A stretch of DNA of 64,000 bases from Salinimonas chungwhensis DSM 16280. GTDB taxonomy: Bacteria; Pseudomonadota; Gammaproteobacteria; Enterobacterales; Alteromonadaceae. Under the pieces are notes generated by a model that saw only the letters and a program-made list of their open reading frames with translations, was not told the origin of the DNA and searched no databases. Position 1 is the stretch's first letter. Every line of letters starts with the position of its first letter. Shown piece after piece: positions 8,133-15,419 of the stretch. The DNA lies in assembly GCF_000378185.1 (NCBI RefSeq), contig NZ_KB899379.1, positions 196,519 to 260,518 on the forward strand, written 5' to 3'. The translations under genes were made by a program, and so were the position numbers.

Positions 8133-9545
8133 GTGGCATTAAACAGGCACAATCAAAGTAAACGTTCCAACATATTAGTTGCAACGGAAGCATTACTTAT
8201 AGCGTATATGGGTTACATTACGCATTTCATTTTGGTTCAGTTGGGACTGACAAACTCGGTATCTATCGAAAAACTTGTCGTAAACGTTGGATTATTAACC
8301 GTTTCTATTCTGCTTTGTTCCTTATCCGTCGGATTATATGAAGCTAAACTCAGGGAGACATTCCGTGGCATTATCCGGCGCATCTTCGTCAGTGTCGGAT
8401 TAAGTTATTTCTTTGTCGAAATCATCAGCCGGGCATTTTTTGATGAAATGATGATGCACCCCTATTACCTGCCCGCGTCAGTTGCTTCAATTATTATCAC
8501 CCTGGTGGTCTTTCGTTATTTTACCAATCGTCTTGGTTTACTGGGGCTGGGTAAAGTACGCATTGTGGTATTAGGCGCCGGAGAGCGGGCGTCAATTATT
8601 GAAAAACGGATGCGCCGCGATGTCGATCGCATTGCCTTTGATTTAGTCGGCTTTATTCCCATTCCCGGCGATAACCGTGAAGACGGCATTCGTAAGGAAG
8701 AAATTATTCACGTTAAAGTGGATGAAAATTTTCAGCAGTTTATCGCCGACAATGATATTGAGGAAATTGTGATTGCCTGCGATCAGCGCCGCGGCACATT
8801 GCCTATCGAGGTGCTTTTCGAATGCCGTCTGCGCGGCATTGAGGTCACTGACCTGTTAGACTTTATGGAACGGGAAACCGGCCAGATTGTGGTCAATCTT
8901 ATGTATCCAAGCTGGGTTATTTACTCAAATGGTTTTCACAGCCAGAACTATCTGCGCGATGCTCTCGATTATGTTATCAATGCCCTTCTGGCAACCTTTG
9001 TATTTCTGTTTACCTGGCCGTTTATGCTGTTAACCGCTGCCATTATCTGGCTGGATGATGGACGCCGTACCGGTACCTCCGTGTTTTACAAACAGGAACG
9101 GGTAGGCCTTAATGGCAAGCTGTTTAAAATCATCAAGTTTCGCAGCATGCGCCCGGACGCCGAAAAAGACGGTGCCAAATGGGCTACCAAAAATGATGAC
9201 AGGGTGACGCGAATCGGCCACTTCATTCGTAAGTACCGTATCGATGAACTGCCTCAGCTATTTAATGTATTTAAGGGGGAAATGTCGTTTATCGGCCCCC
9301 GCCCGGAACGCCCTGAGTTTGTGGAAAAGCTGGTAAGAGAAGTACCTTATTATAATCAGCGCCATAATGTTAAGCCGGGACTGGCTGGCTGGGCGCAGCT
9401 TAACTATCCCTACGGTGCAAGTGTTGAAGATTCCATGGAAAAGCTGAAGTTTGATCTGTATTACGTTAAACACCAGAGTATGCTTTTGGATATCCTTATT
9501 CTTATTCGTACCGTCGAAATTGTTTTGTTTGGTAAAGGCCGCTAA
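8133..9545 (+). CDS. XrtA-system undecaprenyl-phosphate sugar phosphotransferase (EpsB-2/TIGR03013-like)
   Basis: 470 residues. Four N-terminal membrane segments (about residues 15-115) precede a Rossmann-like domain (IVVLGAGERAS near 145), a further membrane segment (about 285-310) and a C-terminal bacterial sugar transferase domain. That last domain shows FYKQERVGLNGKLFKIIKFR at about 318-337, RIDELPQL and FIGPRPERPEF. Enzymes of this class load the first sugar phosphate onto undecaprenyl phosphate to start repeat-unit synthesis at the inner membrane. The start is GTG at 8133, the first plausible codon, with a G-rich stretch (AGGGGGCC) just upstream. It is transcribed away from the export operon and is followed by a strong terminator. 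Confidence 0.9.
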   Translation: MALNRHNQSKRSNILVATEALLIAYMGYITHFILVQLGLTNSVSIEKLVVNVGLLTVSILLCSLSVGLYEAKLRETFRGIIRRIFVSVGLSYFFVEIISRAFFDEMMMHPYYLPASVASIIITLVVFRYFTNRLGLLGLGKVRIVVLGAGERASIIEKRMRRDVDRIAFDLVGFIPIPGDNREDGIRKEEIIHVKVDENFQQFIADNDIEEIVIACDQRRGTLPIEVLFECRLRGIEVTDLLDFMERETGQIVVNLMYPSWVIYSNGFHSQNYLRDALDYVINALLATFVFLFTWPFMLLTAAIIWLDDGRRTGTSVFYKQERVGLNGKLFKIIKFRSMRPDAEKDGAKWATKNDDRVTRIGHFIRKYRIDELPQLFNVFKGEMSFIGPRPERPEFVEKLVREVPYYNQRHNVKPGLAGWAQLNYPYGASVEDSMEKLKFDLYYVKHQSMLLDILILIRTVEIVLFGKGR

Positions 9546-9576
9546 GCTAGCTTCTCGCCACCCCGGATCGCTCGAA

Positions 9577-9608
9577 AAACAACCACCTGTAAATGCAGGT
9601 GGTTGTTT
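9577..9608 (+). terminator. intrinsic terminator after the sugar transferase gene
   Basis: Perfect 13-bp stem (AAACAACCACCTG / CAGGTGGTTGTTT) with a 6-base loop. The 3' arm ends in GTTTAATAAAT, giving a U-rich tail. It starts 31 bases after the stop of the sugar transferase gene. Confidence 0.85.
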
Positions 9609-9610
9609 AA

Positions 9611-10189
9611 TAAATAGTGCGTGTTGTCGTGCTTTCATCCACGCCGTCGCGTACTGGTGTTCAGGCGGCTATTCCGACCTGCCAGTGCCCCAGCCGAAAT
9701 ATCATCAGTAATCACCATAAGATTAGTAACAGTGAGCCGTTGGCTTTGCCGAAATGCATGGATCCCGTGTGGTTTGCTCCGCCATGTAGTTGGTTATTTT
9801 CTTAACAGCGCCACTTTCCAGTAAACGTGATCGTGGGTGACATTATTCAGCGGGCCTGTTATCGGCGACTGTCTGCATCGGGTTACACAATGTACATCGA
9901 TGTAAATGCATGCGCCCGTAATCATCTGCATTTTAAGATAATTAGCTAAGCGTTGGCCGCCAGGGCCCTGATAGTTTCCGAAAGCTGAGTCTTATCTCAT
10001 TAGAATGTTGATATTCAAAAGTGGTGTCGTGTAATTATTACAGTGCACTGCATCTTTTGCAGTATAAGAATCACACACCATGCTTTTGTAGCAGTGCTTT
10101 CATCATCATGGTTTCTAAGAAAACATATATATTGAAATAAAAACAGTGAGTTAGAAAAATAGCTCAGATTTTTTGAGATTTGACTATTT
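9611..10189. other. gene-free stretch
   Basis: About 580 bases with no protein-like open frame on either strand. The short frames at 9617-9824 and 10015-10206 have no ribosome site and unusual composition. No transposase trace or repeat was recognised. A sigma-54-like site follows at 10190. Confidence 0.5.
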
Positions 10190-10205
10190 TGGCCTGGTGC
10201 TTGCA
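10190..10205 (+). promoter_or_regulatory. candidate sigma-54 promoter facing a gene-free stretch
   Basis: TGGCCTGGTGCTTGCA fits the -24/-12 pattern TGGCAC-N5-TTGC, with the GG and GC dinucleotides ten bases apart. It points rightward, but only about 155 bases separate it from the 3' end of the convergent PEP-CTERM gene. Any transcript would therefore be a short RNA or antisense to that gene. It may be a chance match. Confidence 0.4.
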
Positions 10206-10284
10206 AGTACTTGGTTGGAATATGGGATTGTGTGTGACCCTGGTTCTTAAGGATGATAGCCGGGGTTTCCTACACATAAAAAAA

Positions 10285-10304
10285 TAGCGAGCTATTGCCC
10301 GCTA
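10285..10304 (-). terminator. intrinsic terminator of the PEP-CTERM gene
   Basis: On the minus strand TAGCGGGC-AATA-GCTCGCTA forms an 8-bp stem with one G-T pair, and the strand continues with a run of seven T. It lies about 57 bases beyond the stop codon at 10361. Confidence 0.8.
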
Positions 10305-10360
10305 TAAATATTTGGAATATGGAATTTATAATTCTTAAGCCTCACTCCTGAGACTTTTTA

Positions 10361-11236
10361 TTACTCGCAGGCATTATGCAATAACCGTCTGCTCATTACC
10401 AGTACTAAACCAAATAAAACTAATAGAAAAGTAGTAGGTGCCGGAACAGAGGCAACTGCAATAGGATCTCTGGCCCACACAGAAACGTTTGACAGCCCGG
10501 CAGGATTTCCCCCGTTATTTATCAGCGTTCCACTGAGATCCCACGTACCATTAAATGCATAGTTGAAATCATCTTCAAAGACCGGGTCCAGTCCCAATGC
10601 TTTTAAATCAAATTCATACATCGCGAATTGATTAGCAGCTTTAAAAATGATCCCTACTTTGTCAAAAAATTCCCCGCCAAGCAGTTCCATCAGTGCATCC
10701 GGATTCGTCGCAGGTGGATTCCAGCTGAATTCTCCTTTGACCGCATCATTACCACAACTTGTAACGCTACCATTCTTATCCTGACAGTTAGAAATGCTCA
10801 GCAAACTGTCTATAAATGTGTATGAGGTGTCCTGACCGTTCATTGTAGCGCCTTCAAATGAAAAGTCGCCTTCGGCCTTGCCTACATAAATCCAGCCCGG
10901 ATCAATGTCACCCAGTCCCTGTAAGTCCTGTAATTCGTTTTGTTCAACAAAGGCGCCTGGCGTGTTCCACCAGCTATTGTAGCTGTCGATGTTTAACCAG
11001 CCATCATCCTTGTAGCCAAGGTTTTCCTGAGGTAGCGAAAAGGCGCTATTATTGCCATCGAACGCCCCCAGACAAGATGTTGCTTCATATGGAGTAGAAA
11101 GCACCGTCACGGGACTACCGTCCAGGACCTGAACTTCGTTTATCTTCACATCACTGGTAGAGCACATTGCAGCCTGCGCACCCCAGGCCCCGGACAGTAA
11201 TACTGTACTGAGTAACGCTTTATTAATTAGTCTCAT
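10361..11236 (-). CDS. PEP-CTERM sorting-domain secreted protein
   Basis: 291 residues. A signal peptide (about residues 1-22, ending GAQA-A) starts the protein. The C-terminus has the three parts of an exosortase sorting signal: VPAPTT (about 264-269), a hydrophobic helix (FLLVLFGLVLVM) and a basic end (SRRLLHNACE). The motif is VPAP rather than the textbook VPEP, a variant I recall from Alteromonadales. The body has two pairs of cysteines and no recognised domain. Exosortase substrates are cut at this motif and attached to the cell surface or matrix. Its place inside the exopolysaccharide locus and its sigma-54-type promoter agree with that role. The exosortase itself is not in the window. 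Confidence 0.85.
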   Translation of the reverse strand: MRLINKALLSTVLLSGAWGAQAAMCSTSDVKINEVQVLDGSPVTVLSTPYEATSCLGAFDGNNSAFSLPQENLGYKDDGWLNIDSYNSWWNTPGAFVEQNELQDLQGLGDIDPGWIYVGKAEGDFSFEGATMNGQDTSYTFIDSLLSISNCQDKNGSVTSCGNDAVKGEFSWNPPATNPDALMELLGGEFFDKVGIIFKAANQFAMYEFDLKALGLDPVFEDDFNYAFNGTWDLSGTLINNGGNPAGLSNVSVWARDPIAVASVPAPTTFLLVLFGLVLVMSRRLLHNACE

Positions 11237-11284
11237 AAAAAACTCCTACTCCATTATTACCTTAACAATGGTCAGAAATTCTTC

Positions 11285-11301
11285 AGCATAAGACGGGCCA
11301 A
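11285..11301 (-). promoter_or_regulatory. sigma-54 (RpoN) promoter of the PEP-CTERM gene
   Basis: On the minus strand TTGGCCCGTCTTATGCT matches the sigma-54 consensus (TTGGCAC-N5-TTGC), with the invariant GG and GC ten bases apart. It ends 48 bases before the ATG at 11236, leaving an untranslated leader of roughly 35-40 bases and a good GGAGTAGGAG ribosome site. PEP-CTERM genes are known to be controlled by the PrsK/PrsR two-component pair together with RpoN, which fits. Confidence 0.7.
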
Positions 11302-11368
11302 CATTTAACCCATTGTTTCATATGCGCTTTTATATTTATTACTACATCGACTGTAAATTATACTGACA

Positions 11369-12451
11369 CTAATCGTCTTCTTTAAGACGAACATAAGTCT
11401 GGTACTTTTTCTTTAGCAATTTGTCGATATATTGGGTCAGCTTCACTTTGTGACTGATAGCATCATCCAGTGCGTCCACCAATTCACCCAACATGGCTTT
11501 ATAATATTCGGCATCCTGGATTTCATTGCCATTGGGGGTTACCAGCTTTTTCTTTGGCTTATGAGGAACGCCGGTACCTACAGACGCTTCATACTGATCA
11601 GCATCCTCTTCCTGCTCATTTTCACTGTCAGTTTCTGGTAAAAACATTTCCTCACTGACTTCGTTGATAACGCCATCGACCGCATCACCGTCAAGCGTTT
11701 CCAGCTCTTCCAGAAATCCAAACAGCAGAATACGATCCATCAGTGTATTAATTTTTCTCGGTACACCCCGGGTGAAATGATAGATGCGGCTATATGCATC
11801 ATCATTAAACAGCGTACTGCCGTTCCAGCCAGCATGATGCAAACGAAACTCAATGTACTCTTTAGTTTCATCAAGGGTCAGTGGGGCCAGATGGCAAGAG
11901 GCCACAATACGCTGACGGAACTGCTCCATATTGGGCGCCCGCAAAATCGGCTGCAACTCTTCCTGTCCAAGCAAGAAGCTTTGTAGCAAAGGCTTCCCAA
12001 ATTCCTGAAAGTTGGAGAGCATGCGTAGCTCTTCGATGGTTTCCAGCGGCAGGTTCTGTGCTTCGTCCACCAGCAGCAACGCACGCCGGCCGGTTTTACT
12101 CAGGTCGTACAAAAAGACTTCCAGTGCTTTGAGAATATCTGCCTTGGTTTGGCCAGCCACATCCAGGCCAAATTTAGAAGCCACCATTTTAACCAGCTCG
12201 TCCGGCGAGAGTTTGGGTGTCACAATGTGGGCCACCACAATGTCATCTTCAATCTCGGCCACCAGAGAATTAGCAATGGTTGTTTTACCGGTACCAATAT
12301 CGCCGGTGATTACAATAAAGCCTTCGGCCTGTGACAAACCATATTGCAGGTAAGACATAGCGCGCTTGTGCCAGCGACTGGCAAAGAAAAAATCAGGATC
12401 CGGTGTTAGCTGGAAAGGTTTGGAATCCAGCCCGTAATAACTTTCATACAT
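11369..12451 (-). CDS. XrtA/PEP-CTERM-system-associated AAA ATPase (TIGR03015-like, ExeA-type)
   Basis: 360 residues beginning MYESYYGLDSKPFQLTPDPDFFFAS, the characteristic opening of the exosortase-associated ATPase, a relative of the general secretion protein ExeA. Walker A is GDIGTGKTT (residues 50-58) and Walker B LLLVDEAQN (125-133). A sensor/arginine region follows (RGVPRKINTLMDRILL), then an acidic linker and a lysine-rich C-terminal helix. It probably couples ATP hydrolysis to assembly of the export machinery; the exact role is not known. In most such loci this gene follows the outer-membrane barrel gene, but here it lies about 6.5 kb away beyond the PEP-CTERM gene. Confidence 0.9.
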   Translation of the reverse strand: MYESYYGLDSKPFQLTPDPDFFFASRWHKRAMSYLQYGLSQAEGFIVITGDIGTGKTTIANSLVAEIEDDIVVAHIVTPKLSPDELVKMVASKFGLDVAGQTKADILKALEVFLYDLSKTGRRALLLVDEAQNLPLETIEELRMLSNFQEFGKPLLQSFLLGQEELQPILRAPNMEQFRQRIVASCHLAPLTLDETKEYIEFRLHHAGWNGSTLFNDDAYSRIYHFTRGVPRKINTLMDRILLFGFLEELETLDGDAVDGVINEVSEEMFLPETDSENEQEEDADQYEASVGTGVPHKPKKKLVTPNGNEIQDAEYYKAMLGELVDALDDAISHKVKLTQYIDKLLKKKYQTYVRLKEDD

Positions 12452-12562
12452 GGAATTACCGCTATACTTCTGGTTAAGTGCACGAACGTGTCTTAGCTTA
12501 GCGTAAACACTGGCCGGCGACTATATATTGCACTCAACTAATTATGTATTCGATGTCTTAGG

Positions 12563-13993
12563 TTATTCACCGTTGTGACCCACAATCTGTTCGATGATCG
12601 CGGTCGTTGAGACACCCTCTTCAAAGTGCAGCACTTTCACACTGCCGCCATTGGCTATCACTTCTTCGCCGCCGGCAATTTGCTCTACCTGATAATCGCC
12701 ACCTTTAACCAGAATATCCGGCAACAGGCGGCTTATGACGCGCTGCGGTGTATCCTCACTAAATGGAATAACCCAGTCTACCGCCGCCAACCCTGCCAGT
12801 ACTGCCATTCTGCGCTGAACATTATTCACCGGACGACCAGGGCCTTTAAGTCGGGTCACCGACGCATCATCGTTAACCGCCACAATCAGCCTGTCGCCTA
12901 ACTTCGCGGCAGCCTGTAAATAGGACACATGACCGGCGTGCAGAATATCAAAACAGCCGTTGGTCATAACCACCCGCTCACCCCGCTTTTTCGCCTGTTC
13001 AATGGCGATGGCCATCTGGTCTTCACTCATCACACCGGCGTCGTTATTTTTATGCTGCTCTTGCATGGCCACTGCCAGCTCAGTGGCGGTCACGGTGGAG
13101 GTGCCCAGTTTGCCCACCACAATGCTGGCTGCAATGTTCGCCAGTCTGCAGGCGTCTTGCAGGCTGGCTCCTGCGGCATAGGCCACTGCCAGTGTAGAAA
13201 TGACGGTATCGCCGGCACCGGTTACATCAAACACTTCCTTAGCTTTGGCCGGCAGATGAAAGGCATCACGGTGACTTTCAAACAGCGTCATGCCCGCTTC
13301 TGAGCGGGTTAGCAAAAGCGCATCAAGCATCAGGTCATTTTTCATCTGATGGGCGCGTTGGGCCAGATCGTCTTCATTGCCGGGCTCGCCAGCCACCGCA
13401 CAGAACTCACTCATATTCGGCGTGATCATCGTAGCGCCTTTATATTTAGCAAAGTCTGTGCCTTTAGGATCTACTACCACCACTTTTTTTGCCGCCCGGG
13501 CCGCTTCTATGAGAGGTTCTGGCTGGGCCAACGCGCCTTTCGCATAATCCGATAAAATGACGATATCGGCGTCAGCCAGTAAGGTATTGAATTGCGTCAC
13601 CATGGCAGATTTATCGATATCAGCAAAAGACTTTTCAAAATCCAGACGCAGCAGTTGCTGATTACGACTCATCACCCTGAGTTTGGTAATGGTGTCACGC
13701 TCGGCTACGCTGGTGAAATGACAGTTTACCCCGAACGAGTCGAGGCGCTGTCTTAAAATCGTGGCGTTGTCATCGTCACCGCATAAGCCCAGTAAACTCA
13801 CCCTGGCCCCCAGCATCGCTGCATTAATGGCAACATTTGCCGCGCCACCGGGCCGATCTTCGCTGCTATTTACATTGACCACGGGGACAGGGGCTTCGGG
13901 GCTGATTCGGCCGGTACTACCGCCCCAGTAACGATCGAGCATGAGATCGCCGACAATCAACACATTGGCATTTTTAAAATCTGGTAGAATCAT
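12563..13993 (-). CDS. hldE: bifunctional heptose-7-phosphate kinase / heptose-1-phosphate adenylyltransferase
   Basis: 476 residues from ATG at 13993, close to E. coli HldE (477). The open frame extends 26 codons further upstream, but that part is not protein-like and would overlap the neighbouring gene's start. The N-terminal PfkB-type kinase domain opens [15 protein letters not shown] and carries DVTGAGDTV, with the catalytic base in GAGD. The C-terminal cytidylyltransferase-fold domain has [16 protein letters not shown] with the HxGH nucleotide-binding motif. The two domains make ADP-L-glycero-D-manno-heptose for the lipopolysaccharide inner core. It is divergent from the GIY-YIG gene at 14017. 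High confidence. Confidence 0.96.
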   Translation of the reverse strand: MILPDFKNANVLIVGDLMLDRYWGGSTGRISPEAPVPVVNVNSSEDRPGGAANVAINAAMLGARVSLLGLCGDDDNATILRQRLDSFGVNCHFTSVAERDTITKLRVMSRNQQLLRLDFEKSFADIDKSAMVTQFNTLLADADIVILSDYAKGALAQPEPLIEAARAAKKVVVVDPKGTDFAKYKGATMITPNMSEFCAVAGEPGNEDDLAQRAHQMKNDLMLDALLLTRSEAGMTLFESHRDAFHLPAKAKEVFDVTGAGDTVISTLAVAYAAGASLQDACRLANIAASIVVGKLGTSTVTATELAVAMQEQHKNNDAGVMSEDQMAIAIEQAKKRGERVVMTNGCFDILHAGHVSYLQAAAKLGDRLIVAVNDDASVTRLKGPGRPVNNVQRRMAVLAGLAAVDWVIPFSEDTPQRVISRLLPDILVKGGDYQVEQIAGGEEVIANGGSVKVLHFEEGVSTTAIIEQIVGHNGE

Positions 13994-14016
13994 GGTAAGA
14001 CGTTCAGCAGTAAGAA

Positions 14017-14379
14017 ATGAAATTGGCCACGAGTATATCAGCCTTGAGGGAAAATGAGGACAGCCCGCCATCGCTATGGCATGTGTACATTGTGCAAAAC
14101 CGGCTCAATCAGCTTTATACCGGCATCACCACCGATCCCGCGCGACGCCTGCGTCAGCACAGCGGTAGTCTAAGTGGCGGGGCCCGTTCATTAAAAGGTA
14201 AAGGGCCGCTGGTGTTCAGACTGGTATTACAGGTTGCTGACCATTCCACCGCACTAAAGCTGGAGCGAACCATAAAAAAGCTGCCCCGCAGCGACAAACT
14301 GGCGGTCATTGCCGGGCACTTCGAGATTATTGGTCAGCCTGCGGTCAAAATTGTTACCCGCGATTTTTTGTTAGGATAA
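14017..14379 (+). CDS. GIY-YIG nuclease-fold protein (UPF0213/YhbQ-like)
   Basis: 120 residues. The GIY-YIG signature is visible as [20 protein letters not shown] (about residues 21-40), with the two halves VYI and YTG, followed by the conserved arginine in DPARRLRQH. YhbQ-like proteins are small single-domain members with weak or unclear nuclease activity. The start ATG at 14017 is only 23 bases from the divergent hldE start, so the two promoters must overlap. The first 20 residues are not conserved-looking, and no better start exists between them and the domain. It overlaps the convergent DUF350 gene by 9 bases at its 3' end. Confidence 0.85.
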   Translation: MKLATSISALRENEDSPPSLWHVYIVQNRLNQLYTGITTDPARRLRQHSGSLSGGARSLKGKGPLVFRLVLQVADHSTALKLERTIKKLPRSDKLAVIAGHFEIIGQPAVKIVTRDFLLG

Positions 14380-15282
14380 AAACTCTAAAATACCATTAAC
14401 AATCAGTGCGATACCCAGGGTCAGACAAAACTCCAGGCAGGCCACGCCAATGTTATGTTGTTTATCGACTTCCTGCCGATAATCCAGGCCCCACAAAATC
14501 AGTTTTTTACTGGCATTAACCAGAATATAAAGCGCCAGTGACAATACTACGCTGACAATCAGCCAGCCGGTAACATTACTGACATATCCGTCAGGGTGGT
14601 AATTAAGCAGATGGCGGGCTGATGCAACAATAAGTGCGGTTCCCAGCAGATTACCGGCATGCTCTACAGCCAGGGCTAACTGTCCTTTTTGCAGCGCGCC
14701 CTGAAATGAGTCATTCTGATTGTCCCGGGCGTAGCGTACCTCATAGATTCGGGTCATAAAGATCAAAATAGTGAGAACCACGGTGAATCCGGTGGTTATC
14801 GCTATCATGGCGTTCATGTCACTGCCATCAACCCACAACACCATACTGCGCAAGATAATGGCGCTGGCTATCAGACTGGCCGCATCCACCATGGCGATGC
14901 TGACACTCCGGTCGCTAATGAGCGCGCGGGTATCCACCCGGTTCAGAACCAGCTTATCGTGGGCAAAGCGCCCGAAGTTAACCAGCACAATCCCGATTAT
15001 ACCAAAGCTCACCATGCCGGAGGCTGCGGATTCAAAGCCCTGCCCCACGTGTCTGCCTACCACTGAGCCCAGCACAATACATAACGAAAGCATGCCACCG
15101 GCAATGCTGATGCCGAAGGCAAAATTATCTTTGACCGCCAGTTCATCGGTGACTGACCCTTTGCGTAATAAACCTGCCACCCATTTCAGCAGTACCAGTA
15201 ACAGCAGGGCCAGAGCCAGGTCAATTACCAGGTAAACCCATAAATCCCGGGGGAGCGGCACTAATTTGACCAGCGTATCCAT
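14371..15282 (-). CDS. duplicated DUF350 integral membrane protein (YjfL-like)
   Basis: 303 residues with about eight hydrophobic segments. It reads as two DUF350 units in tandem. The first has NFAFGISIAGGMLSLCIVLGS near residues 52-72, and the second has ALQKGQLALAVEHAGNLLGTALIV near 196-219, each with the small-residue-rich helix of the family. E. coli YjfL is a single unit of about 132 residues, so this is the fused form. Function is unknown. ATG at 15282 is preceded by AAGGGAACCGAG. It stands alone, divergent from glnE. Confidence 0.8.
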   Translation of the reverse strand: MDTLVKLVPLPRDLWVYLVIDLALALLLLVLLKWVAGLLRKGSVTDELAVKDNFAFGISIAGGMLSLCIVLGSVVGRHVGQGFESAASGMVSFGIIGIVLVNFGRFAHDKLVLNRVDTRALISDRSVSIAMVDAASLIASAIILRSMVLWVDGSDMNAMIAITTGFTVVLTILIFMTRIYEVRYARDNQNDSFQGALQKGQLALAVEHAGNLLGTALIVASARHLLNYHPDGYVSNVTGWLIVSVVLSLALYILVNASKKLILWGLDYRQEVDKQHNIGVACLEFCLTLGIALIVNGILEFLS

Positions 15283-15419
15283 CTCGGTTCCCTTTCTTAG
15301 CGTGTACTAATTGTATGTCGCTGGAGCCTCGTCACAGGATATGACAGACTCGGACTCATTATTTTTTAGCAATCAGCCTGCATAATAAAAAACAGGCTGT
15401 CACTCACAGGTCGTGTATT

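Noticed and set aside
9617..9824. Two overlapping frames of 62 and 67 codons
   Set aside because: No start support and no protein character; the stretch looks non-coding.
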